DNA of 7,914 nt, taken from assembly GCA_025456105.1 (NCBI GenBank), contig JALOLG010000052.1:1-7914 (forward strand). Direction: 5' to 3'. Under the pieces are notes generated by a model. That model was not told where the DNA came from and ran no database searches. It saw nothing but the letters and a program-made list of their open reading frames with translations. Origin of the DNA: Ilumatobacteraceae bacterium. Lineage in GTDB: Bacteria > Actinomycetota > Acidimicrobiia > Acidimicrobiales > Ilumatobacteraceae. Positions 1-5,987 of the stretch are shown one piece after another; within the stretch, counting starts at the first letter, position 1, and each line of letters opens with the position of its first letter. The position numbers were made by a program, and so were the translations under genes.

Positions 1-2
1 TG

Positions 3-1061
3 CACGGCCACCGCACGGGCGTGGCGGTCGCCGTGAGCCACCTGCTGCAGGCACTCGGTGAGCTCCCCGAGGTCGAGGTCGTCCCGTACCTCTCGAGCTT
101 CCGGGCCACGCTCGCGCCCGGCGAGCGCCGGCTGCCCCTGCCCGCTGCGATCACGTCGCGCACGTGGGCCTGCACCTCGTGGCCACGTGCCGACCGGTGG
201 CTCCGCGACGTCGACGTGGTGCACGGCACCAACTACGTCGCGCCCCCCAGCCGGCTCCCGACGGTGATCTCGGTGTACGACTGCTGGTTCCTCGACCACC
301 CCGAGCTGGCGAGCACCGTGGTCCGCCGCGCCGGCGACGTGCTGCGCCGGGCCGCCGGCCGCGGCGCCTGGATCCACGCCAGCTCGACGGCCACGGCCGA
401 CCGGGCCCGCGCCCTGCTCGGCACCGACCGGGTGGCCACGATCCTGCTCGGCCCACCCGACGCACCCGCGCACGTGGCGCCCCGCCGCCCGATCGGTGTG
501 GGCGACCGTCCGTTCGTGCTCGCCCTCGGCACGGTCGAGCGCCGCAAGCACCTGGCGCACCTCGTGACGGCGTTCGCGACGGTCGCCGACGCGCTCCCCG
601 AGCTCGACCTGGTGATCGCCGGGGCGCCCGGCGACGACCAGCCCCGGGTCGCCGCCGCGGTCGCCGCACTCCCGGTCGCGCTGGCGCGTCGGGTGATCCT
701 CACGGGCGCCGTCGACGAGGGCGCCAAGCGCTGGCTGCTCGACCATGCGAGCGCGCTCGCCTACGTCTCGCTCGACGAGGGGTTCGGCTTCCCGGTGCTC
801 GAGGCACAGGCGGCAGGGATCCCGGTGGTGGCCAGCACGGCCGGCTCGCTGCCCGAGGTGGCTGGGTCGGGGGCGCTGCTCGTCGACCCGAACGATCCCC
901 GTGCCCTCGCCACGGCGATCGAGTCGATCGTTCTCGACGACGCGGCGAGAGCCGGCTTGGTGTCCGCCGGTCGGCACAACCTCGCCCGGTTCGACTGGCG
1001 CCGCACGGCCGAGGAGATGATCGGGCTCTACCAGCGAGCGATCGAGGAGGCAGGACGATGA
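3..1061 (+). CDS. GT4-type glycosyltransferase, 5' end outside window
   Basis: Retaining GT-B glycosyltransferase that should move a sugar from a nucleotide-sugar donor to a growing glycan at the inner face of the membrane; donor and acceptor are unknown. The open frame runs to the left edge and begins HGHRTGVAVAVSHLLQAL, matching the N-terminal glycine loop (G-x-RTGV-x-x-x-x-x-x-LL-x-AL) of GT4 enzymes. The GTG at 21 is therefore an internal valine, and the true start lies a short way upstream of the window. The central donor-domain motif LGTVERRKHL is at about 525-554. The EX7E motif sits in DEGFGFPVLE, with its glutamates at 777-779 and 801-803, followed by GIPVVAS. The stop overlaps the cofD start by 4 bases (ATGA), so the two are co-transcribed. 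Family assignment is secure; substrate is not. Confidence 0.9.
   Translation, partial: HGHRTGVAVAVSHLLQALGELPEVEVVPYLSSFRATLAPGERRLPLPAAITSRTWACTSWPRADRWLRDVDVVHGTNYVAPPSRLPTVISVYDCWFLDHPELASTVVRRAGDVLRRAAGRGAWIHASSTATADRARALLGTDRVATILLGPPDAPAHVAPRRPIGVGDRPFVLALGTVERRKHLAHLVTAFATVADALPELDLVIAGAPGDDQPRVAAAVAALPVALARRVILTGAVDEGAKRWLLDHASALAYVSLDEGFGFPVLEAQAAGIPVVASTAGSLPEVAGSGALLVDPNDPRALATAIESIVLDDAARAGLVSAGRHNLARFDWRRTAEEMIGLYQRAIEEAGR
1044..1050 (+). promoter_or_regulatory. Ribosome binding site of cofD
   Basis: GAGGAGG lies 7 bases before the ATG at 1058, inside the last codons of the upstream glycosyltransferase gene. It is close to the ideal anti-16S complement and fixes the cofD start, ruling out the much longer in-frame extension upstream. 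It is the strongest Shine-Dalgarno sequence in front of any gene start in the window. Confidence 0.8.
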
Positions 1062-2020
1062 GCGGCACGCGGGTGACCGTGCTGGCGGGCGGCGTGGGAG
1101 CCGCCCGGTTCCTGCGCGGCCTGGTCACCGTCGTCGCGCCCCGCGACGTCACGGCCGTGGTCAACACCGGCGACGACACCGATCTCCACGGGCTGCGGGT
1201 CTGCCCCGACCTCGACACCTGCACCTACACCCTGGCCGGTGCCATCGACCCCGAGCGAGGGTGGGGGCTCGTCGGCGAGACCTGGGCGGCGCTGGGTGCG
1301 CTCGAGCGCTACGCCGCCGTCCGCCCCGATGGCTCGACGGCCGCACCGACGTGGTTCGGCCTCGGCGACCGCGACCTCGCCACCCACCTGTACCGGACGG
1401 CGCGCCTCGGTGAGGGTGCCACGCTCACCGAGGTGACCGCGGAGATCGCCCGAGCCTGGGAGCTCGAGGTCGAGCTCCTGCCGATGACCGACGACCGACT
1501 CCGAACGGTCGTCACGGTCAGCGGGCACGGCCCGATCCCGTTCCAGGACTACTTCGTCCGGCTCCGACACGACGTCCCCGTCGAGCACGTCGAGTTCGTG
1601 AGCGACGGGGCCCGTCCGACCCCGGCGGCGACCGCGGCGATCGAGGCGTCCGACGTCGTGGTGGTCGCACCGTCGAACCCGATCGTGTCGATCGGCCCGA
1701 TCCGATCGCTGCCCGGCATCGACGAGGTCCTCGCAGGCCGCCGCGAGTCGGTCGTCGCGGTGTCCCCGATCGTCGGCGGGACGGCGCTCAAGGGCCCCGC
1801 CGACCGCATGCTCCGCGAGCTCGGTCACGACCCGAGCGTGGAGGGGGTGGCGCGGCTCTACCGTGAGATCGCGGCGACGCTCGTCGTCGATCGGGTCGAT
1901 GCCGGCTCGGTCGCCGCCGTCGAGGCCGCCGGCATGCGCTGCGTGGTGACCGAGACGGTGATGAGCGAGCCGGCCATCGCCGCCGCGCTGGCGCGCACGG
2001 TGCTCGACGCCGGTCGGTGA
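1058..2020 (+). CDS. cofD: 2-phospho-L-lactate/phosphoenolpyruvate transferase CofD (FbiA), F420 biosynthesis
   Basis: Cytosolic enzyme that joins the activated three-carbon phosphate unit (lactyl-2- or enolpyruvyl-diphospho-5'-guanosine) to the deazaflavin Fo, giving F420-0 or dehydro-F420-0. The 320-residue length is normal for the family. Visible signatures are the N-terminal loop LAGGVGAARFLRGL (residues 9-22), which resembles actinobacterial FbiA more than archaeal CofD; VVNTGDD (34-40); PDLDT (50-54), containing acidic residues implicated in metal binding in homologues; WFGLGDRDLATH (99-110); PMTDD (142-146); APSNPIVSIGPI (204-215); and SPIVGGTALKGPADRM (236-251). The ATG at 1058 overlaps the previous stop and has a strong ribosome binding site. 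The usual partner fbiB (F420 ligase/reductase) does not follow: a convergent operon ends 3 bp downstream. In actinobacteria the substrate is probably the phosphoenolpyruvate form, by analogy with mycobacteria; the sequence alone does not decide this. Confidence 0.95.
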   Translation: MSGTRVTVLAGGVGAARFLRGLVTVVAPRDVTAVVNTGDDTDLHGLRVCPDLDTCTYTLAGAIDPERGWGLVGETWAALGALERYAAVRPDGSTAAPTWFGLGDRDLATHLYRTARLGEGATLTEVTAEIARAWELEVELLPMTDDRLRTVVTVSGHGPIPFQDYFVRLRHDVPVEHVEFVSDGARPTPAATAAIEASDVVVVAPSNPIVSIGPIRSLPGIDEVLAGRRESVVAVSPIVGGTALKGPADRMLRELGHDPSVEGVARLYREIAATLVVDRVDAGSVAAVEAAGMRCVVTETVMSEPAIAAALARTVLDAGR

Positions 2021-2023
2021 CGA

Positions 2024-2914
2024 TCAGCCGACGAGCTCACGGATGCCGGCGGCCGGCTCGGTCCACGCCGACCACTGGAGGTGGATGCGGGCCCGGGCGG
2101 ACGAGAGCGCCATCCGGGGCGGGTCGTCGGCGTGCGACGGTGGCCCGAGCGGGGCCGCGTCGGCACCGGCCACCATCTGCCACAGCTCGTGCAGCGAGGT
2201 CTGGACACCCGTGCCGACGTTCACCACGAGGCCGCCACCGCGCTGGGCCGACCGCACGAACGCGTCGACCGCGTCGTCGACGTGCACCAGATCGACGGTT
2301 CGGCGCTCGTCGCCGGAGGGCACCGCTCCCGCCCGGTGCGCCGCGACGAAGGCCGCCACGACCCCGGCGTCGGGGCGCTGGCGCGGTCCGTACACCGTGG
2401 GCGCGACCAGACAGGTGAACTCCAGGTCGTGCCGGGCACGGTAGACCTCGAGCAGGCCGTGCACGGCCATCGCCACCACGCCATCGACCGACCGCGGCTC
2501 GAAGGGGCGCTCCTTGAGCGGCAGCTCCTTGCCCGAGGGCGTGCCGTACACGGCCGCGGCCGGCAGCGCGGTGACGACCTTGGCGACCCCGTGCGCCGCG
2601 CAGGCCTCCAGCACGGCGACCGTGCGGCCGACGACGTCGGCCGTGTACCCGACGGGTGACGGCACCGTGGGCACCACGGCGAGGTGGTACAGCACGTCGG
2701 GGCGCCGCATGCGGACGACGGCATCGAGCAGGTCGCCCCCGGCGTCGAGGTGGTGGAACTTCAGCTCACCGCCGGCGGCGCGGGCGTCGTTGAGGTTCGC
2801 CAGCGAGCCGGTGCTCAGGTCGTCGACCACGTCGACCGCCGCGCCATCAGCGAGCAGCCGATCGACCAGGTGCGAGCCGATGAAGCCCGCGCCCCCGACG
2901 ACGGCCGCCCTCAC
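2024..2914 (-). CDS. NAD-dependent epimerase/dehydratase-like protein, catalytic triad missing
   Basis: Extended short-chain dehydrogenase/reductase fold, 296 residues, closest in style to UDP-glucose 4-epimerases. The Rossmann motif GGAGFIGSH (residues 7-15), VVDDLSTG (29-36), the HLA segment (77-79), AVYG (121-124), VYGPRQRPD (174-182) and DLVHVDDAVDAF (208-219) are intact, so NAD(P) and nucleotide-sugar binding look plausible. The catalytic residues are not. Where relatives have YGxSK this protein has DGVVA (144-148), so Tyr is Asp and Lys is Ala. The Ser-Ser segment before AVYG reads TALPAA (115-120). Ordinary epimerase or dehydratase chemistry is thus unlikely, and it may be a binding or regulatory pseudoenzyme. 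The GTG start at 2914 overlaps the preceding stop (GTGA) and opens directly into the Rossmann strand. The frame continues open upstream, but that stretch is antisense-frame coding of the neighbour. It is the last gene of the minus-strand unit. Confidence 0.85.
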   Translation of the reverse strand: MRAAVVGGAGFIGSHLVDRLLADGAAVDVVDDLSTGSLANLNDARAAGGELKFHHLDAGGDLLDAVVRMRRPDVLYHLAVVPTVPSPVGYTADVVGRTVAVLEACAAHGVAKVVTALPAAAVYGTPSGKELPLKERPFEPRSVDGVVAMAVHGLLEVYRARHDLEFTCLVAPTVYGPRQRPDAGVVAAFVAAHRAGAVPSGDERRTVDLVHVDDAVDAFVRSAQRGGGLVVNVGTGVQTSLHELWQMVAGADAAPLGPPSHADDPPRMALSSARARIHLQWSAWTEPAAGIRELVG

Positions 2915-3906
2915 GTCGGCTCGGGCACCCGGGCCGACCGCAGGTCGGCACCTTCGTCGACGACCCCCACGTGACCGACCACGCAGTCGGCCACCACCGC
3001 GTCGGCACCCACCGTCCCGGCGACGATCGACCGCTCGATCACGGTGCCCGCACCGATGGTCGCCCCGGGCAGCAGCACCGAGTCGACGATGCGGGCGCCG
3101 GCGCCGACGGTGCAGTCGGTGCCGATGATGCTGTGCTCGATCGTTCCCGTGCCGTCGACGCGGGCGCCGGCCTCGAGGGGGTCGATCGGCTCGCCCCACC
3201 GCCCGTCGAGCAGGTCGAGGTTCGCGGCCAGGAAGGTGTCGGGGCGACCGGTGTCGATCCAGTAGTCGTCGGTGGCCATCGCGTACAGCTCACCAGCCGC
3301 CACCATCGCCGGGAAGGTCGAGCGCTCGATCGACACCCGCTCGCCCGCCGGCACCCGATCGAGCACCTCCGGCTCGAGCACGTAGGTGCCGGCGTTGATG
3401 AGGTTGGTCGGTGCCGTGCCGGGCGGTGGCTTCTCGATGAAGCGGAGCACGCGCCCGTCGGGATCGGTCTCGACCACGCCGAACGCCGACGGATCGTCGA
3501 CCGGCGTCAGGTGGATCGTGCCCGTGCCGCCTGCCCGGCGGTGGGCGGCCACCAGCCGCCCGACGTCGAGCGCGGAGATGACGTCGCCGTTGAGGACGAC
3601 GAACGTGCCGTCGACGCCGACCGCGTCGGCGGCGAACCGGATCGCACCGGCCGTGTCGAGCGGCTCGGGCTCGACGGCGTAGTGCACGCGGACGTCACCG
3701 TGGCGGTCGCCGGGGAAGGCCGACATGAACGGCTCGGGGCGGAACCCGAGCGCCAGGGTCACGTCGGTGACGCCACCCTGTGCGAGGCGATCGACCAGGC
3801 GCACGATCATCGGCCGGTGCCCCACCGGCAGCATGGGCTTGGGCACGTCGTTCGTGAGCGGGCGCAGCCGGGTCCCGAACCCGCCCACCAGCACGATCGC
3901 GTGCAT
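2911..3906 (-). CDS. Sugar nucleotidyltransferase, probable mannose-1-phosphate guanylyltransferase
   Basis: Cytosolic enzyme that condenses a sugar-1-phosphate with an NTP to make NDP-sugar and pyrophosphate, most likely GDP-mannose for the glycosyltransferases encoded upstream. The 331-residue protein has the pyrophosphorylase signature GGFGTRLRPLT (residues 8-18) with the KP pair (23-24), the metal-site segment LNGDV (105-109), FGVVE (142-146), the sugar-phosphate motif FIEKP (156-160), NAGTYVLEP (171-179) and DYWIDTGRPDTF (214-225). The C-terminal third (about 248-325) has the hexapeptide-like spacing of a left-handed beta-helix (IGTDCTVGAGARIVDS and following), as in GMPP and mycobacterial ManB. 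I chose the ATG at 3906, which overlaps the upstream stop by one base (TGATG), over a TTG one codon earlier. No Shine-Dalgarno sequence is visible, so translation is probably coupled. Glucose-1-phosphate thymidylyl- or uridylyltransferase activity cannot be excluded by reading. Confidence 0.88.
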   Translation of the reverse strand: MHAIVLVGGFGTRLRPLTNDVPKPMLPVGHRPMIVRLVDRLAQGGVTDVTLALGFRPEPFMSAFPGDRHGDVRVHYAVEPEPLDTAGAIRFAADAVGVDGTFVVLNGDVISALDVGRLVAAHRRAGGTGTIHLTPVDDPSAFGVVETDPDGRVLRFIEKPPPGTAPTNLINAGTYVLEPEVLDRVPAGERVSIERSTFPAMVAAGELYAMATDDYWIDTGRPDTFLAANLDLLDGRWGEPIDPLEAGARVDGTGTIEHSIIGTDCTVGAGARIVDSVLLPGATIGAGTVIERSIVAGTVGADAVVADCVVGHVGVVDEGADLRSARVPEPT

Positions 3907-4721
3907 CAAGGGGCCGGTGCGGTGGTGACCGGAGTCGTGGCGTCGGTGGGCACCGGCGATGCCGGGACGCTGCCGGCCGGCACGGTGGTGCCACCCAGGA
4001 TCTGCTCCGGCGGGATCTGCCCGGCGTCGATCGCGCCGAGGGTCGGCAGGTCGGCCGCCCAGGGGGGCATCGGCACGGTGGTGTCACGCGGCACGAACGC
4101 GATCGAGAAGACCATGCCGTCGTTCGTGACGCGGATCTGGTCGAAGTTCGAGATGTAGGTGGTGCCGTCGTCGGTGTCGGTGAAGTTCTCCCACACGACC
4201 ACGCTCAGCTCGCCGTCCTCGCCGTCGCACTGCGTCTCGCCCTCGACGAACTCCCGGCCCTGCGCCGGTGCCGGCTGCGACTCGGGGAGGCGCAGGGTGT
4301 CGTCGGTGAGCTCGACGTCGTACACGTCGAGGAACACGCCCAGCTTGGCCCGCGTGCCGACGGCGGCGGCGGTGAACGGGTGCCAGTGGATGACCCCGTC
4401 GTCGTGCGAGTGGATGCCCGTGCGCAGGTACTCGGTGTTCACGAGCTGCCCCTGCGAGTTGACCTCCTCCTGGTTGCCCTCCAGCTGGTACCACTCGCCG
4501 CACAGGAAGAACCCGTAGGCCGCGTGCCAGTGGTCCTCGATGGTGGGCGGCGACGCGTCGGCGGCCGGCACCGACTGCCGGGCGTAGACGATGGTGGCCA
4601 GGCCGAGCACGAGCACGAGCGCCACGGCGAACGGGAAGACGGTGCCGCCCTGGAAGCGGACCTTCTTGCCCTTGCTCCGCTGCGTGAGCTTGGCGGCCTT
4701 CTTGGTGGATGACGTCGCCAC
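3906..4721 (-). CDS. Membrane-anchored or secreted protein with three HxH motifs, function unknown
   Basis: I do not recognise a characterised family. The 271-residue protein has a Lys/Arg-rich cytoplasmic N-terminus (residues 7-22), one hydrophobic segment (about 29-46) and then an extracytoplasmic domain, so topology is N-in/C-out. VPAADA-S (51-57) fits a signal peptidase I site, so it could be released instead of anchored. The domain holds HWH (64-66), HSH (104-106) and HWH (112-114), the last two in GIHSHDDGVIHWHPF, together with Cys74 and Cys165; this looks like a metal-binding site with a possible disulfide. Residues about 245-271 are a Thr/Pro/Ala/Val-rich, disordered-looking tail. The GTG start at 4721 sits 12 bp after the upstream glycosyltransferase stop, with no clear ribosome binding site. 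Its position between glycosyltransferases and a sugar nucleotidyltransferase suggests an envelope role, but this is inference. Confidence 0.8.
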   Translation of the reverse strand: MATSSTKKAAKLTQRSKGKKVRFQGGTVFPFAVALVLVLGLATIVYARQSVPAADASPPTIEDHWHAAYGFFLCGEWYQLEGNQEEVNSQGQLVNTEYLRTGIHSHDDGVIHWHPFTAAAVGTRAKLGVFLDVYDVELTDDTLRLPESQPAPAQGREFVEGETQCDGEDGELSVVVWENFTDTDDGTTYISNFDQIRVTNDGMVFSIAFVPRDTTVPMPPWAADLPTLGAIDAGQIPPEQILGGTTVPAGSVPASPVPTDATTPVTTAPAP

Positions 4722-4733
4722 GAGTACGGAACG

Positions 4734-5987
4734 CTAGCGGCGCCCGGGCCGGTTTCGGGGTCGCCCGAGCTGCAGCACGAGGTGCTCGTACGCGCCCGCG
4801 ACCGCCGCCGGCGACATCGCGCCCTCCACGTACGCCCGCCCGGACCGGCCCATCGCTGCGGCTCGTGCCGGGTCGTCGACCAGTGCGCCGACGGCCGTCA
4901 CGAACGCCTCCGGGTCGTCGGGTGGGACGGCGAGCCCGGCGCCCGACCGCTCGAGCAGCCGCGGGATCTCGGTGCCCGGGTCGATCGCCGCCACGATCGG
5001 GCGGCCCGCCGCCAGGATCGAGTACGTCTTCGACGGCACGCTGACGTCGCCGAGGCCCGTCCGGAGCGGCACCACGTGGACGTCGGCCGAGGCGAGCACC
5101 TCGGCGAGCCGCTCCGGCGGCTGGAAGTCGACGAGCCGCAGGTTGCCGAGACCCACCGCAGCCTCGGCGAGCGAGGGCCGCGCCGACCCCTCGCCGTTCA
5201 CGACGAACACCACGTCGGGTCGGCGGCGGGCCGCTTCGACCACGAGCTCGAGGGATTGCGAGAACCCGACGTTGCCGGCGTACATCACGACCGGTCCGTC
5301 ACCGAGTCCGAGCTGCTCCCGATAGCTCGTCCGCCGGTCACCCGGCGCGATGGCGTCGACGTCGACGAAGTTCGGGATCACGTGGACCCGGTCGGCGGCC
5401 GCGGGCGGCACCTTCGACCGCACGTTGGCAGCGAGGTCGTCGCTCAGCACCGTGACGGCATCGACCGAGCGGTACGTCGTCGACTCCAGCCACTCGGCGA
5501 CGGCGATCAGGCGGCGGTCGCGGATGGCGCCGGTGCGCACGGCCGCGTCGGGGAAGACGTCCTGCACGTTGAACACCGTGGGTGCCCGGTGGGTCAGGGC
5601 CACCACGCGCCCGGTGAGCCCGAGCGTGAGCGGCGGCGACATCGCGATCACCGCGTCGACTCGGCGGAGCGGGCCCCCGGCCAGCGCGCCGGCCACTGCG
5701 GCCAGCCCGCTGAAGGCAGCGAACCCCGCCGCGCGTCGGGCCAGGTTGCGCTTGTCGCCCCCGGCCACCGGGTGCAGGCGCGTGATCGAGCCCCAGGTCG
5801 TGCGCTCCCGCCGGGCGATCCGGCCGCCCCAGCCCGGCTCGACGGCGTGCTGCCGGTACCAGGGCAGCGTGGTCACGACGTGCAGCTCGTGACCACGCCG
5901 GCCGAGCTCGTCGACGATGCGGGTCATCACGCGGCCCGTGGGAGCCGTGTCCGGGTCGAAGTGCGGGCACAGCACGACGAGCCTCAT
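4734..5987 (-). CDS. GT4 glycosyltransferase, WbuB/WcaI-like
   Basis: GT-B glycosyltransferase of 417 residues, probably building a lipid-linked surface glycan at the cytoplasmic membrane face. The N-terminus MRLVVLCPHFDPDTAPTGRV is the opening typical of WbuB/WcaI-type enzymes. It is followed by HVVTTLPWYR (36-45), MSPPLTLGLTG (116-126) and FNVQDVFPDAAV (139-150). The donor domain has VIPNFVD (203-209), VMYAGNVGFSQSLE (234-247), NGEGSAR (264-270) and VPLRTGLGDVSVPSKTYSILAAGRPI (306-331). In this last segment the acceptor-side motif is VPSKTYS, not the EGFG form of the neighbouring transferases. The hydrophobic stretch at about 88-104 may help peripheral membrane association. The C-terminal tail (409-417) is strongly basic. 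The ATG at 5987 overlaps the preceding stop by 4 bases (ATGA); only a weak GAGCGG-like ribosome binding site precedes it. Relatives transfer aminosugars such as L-fucosamine; the substrate here is undetermined. Confidence 0.9.
   Translation of the reverse strand: MRLVVLCPHFDPDTAPTGRVMTRIVDELGRRGHELHVVTTLPWYRQHAVEPGWGGRIARRERTTWGSITRLHPVAGGDKRNLARRAAGFAAFSGLAAVAGALAGGPLRRVDAVIAMSPPLTLGLTGRVVALTHRAPTVFNVQDVFPDAAVRTGAIRDRRLIAVAEWLESTTYRSVDAVTVLSDDLAANVRSKVPPAAADRVHVIPNFVDVDAIAPGDRRTSYREQLGLGDGPVVMYAGNVGFSQSLELVVEAARRRPDVVFVVNGEGSARPSLAEAAVGLGNLRLVDFQPPERLAEVLASADVHVVPLRTGLGDVSVPSKTYSILAAGRPIVAAIDPGTEIPRLLERSGAGLAVPPDDPEAFVTAVGALVDDPARAAAMGRSGRAYVEGAMSPAAVAGAYEHLVLQLGRPRNRPGRR

Noticed and set aside
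21..23. GTG as start of the first glycosyltransferase
   Set aside because: The frame is open to the window edge, and the residues before it (HGHRTG) complete the conserved N-terminal glycine loop, so this codon is an internal valine.
164..1057. A 298-codon upstream extension of the cofD frame
   Set aside because: It lies within the glycosyltransferase gene in another frame, has Arg/Pro-rich low-complexity composition, and the ATG at 1058 has a strong ribosome binding site and begins exactly at the family N-terminus.
1028..1828. Long open frame antisense to cofD
   Set aside because: Shadow frame of a GC-rich gene; its translation is Arg/Gly/Asp-rich with no domain, while the opposite strand carries a clear CofD.
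2915..3199. N-terminal extension of the epimerase-like protein
   Set aside because: The extra 95 residues are Arg-rich and overlap the nucleotidyltransferase C-terminus in another frame; the GTG at 2914 opens directly into the Rossmann fold.
2971..4158. 395-codon plus-strand open frame
   Set aside because: Antisense to the nucleotidyltransferase and the HxH protein, both supported by motifs; its translation is Asp/Arg/Gly-rich with no recognisable family.
4732..4739. Perfect 8-bp palindrome CGCTAGCG at the 12-bp intergenic gap
   Set aside because: It is short, has no loop or T-tract and no second copy was noticed; it mostly reflects the TAG stop codon in GC-rich surroundings, so neither terminator nor operator can be supported.
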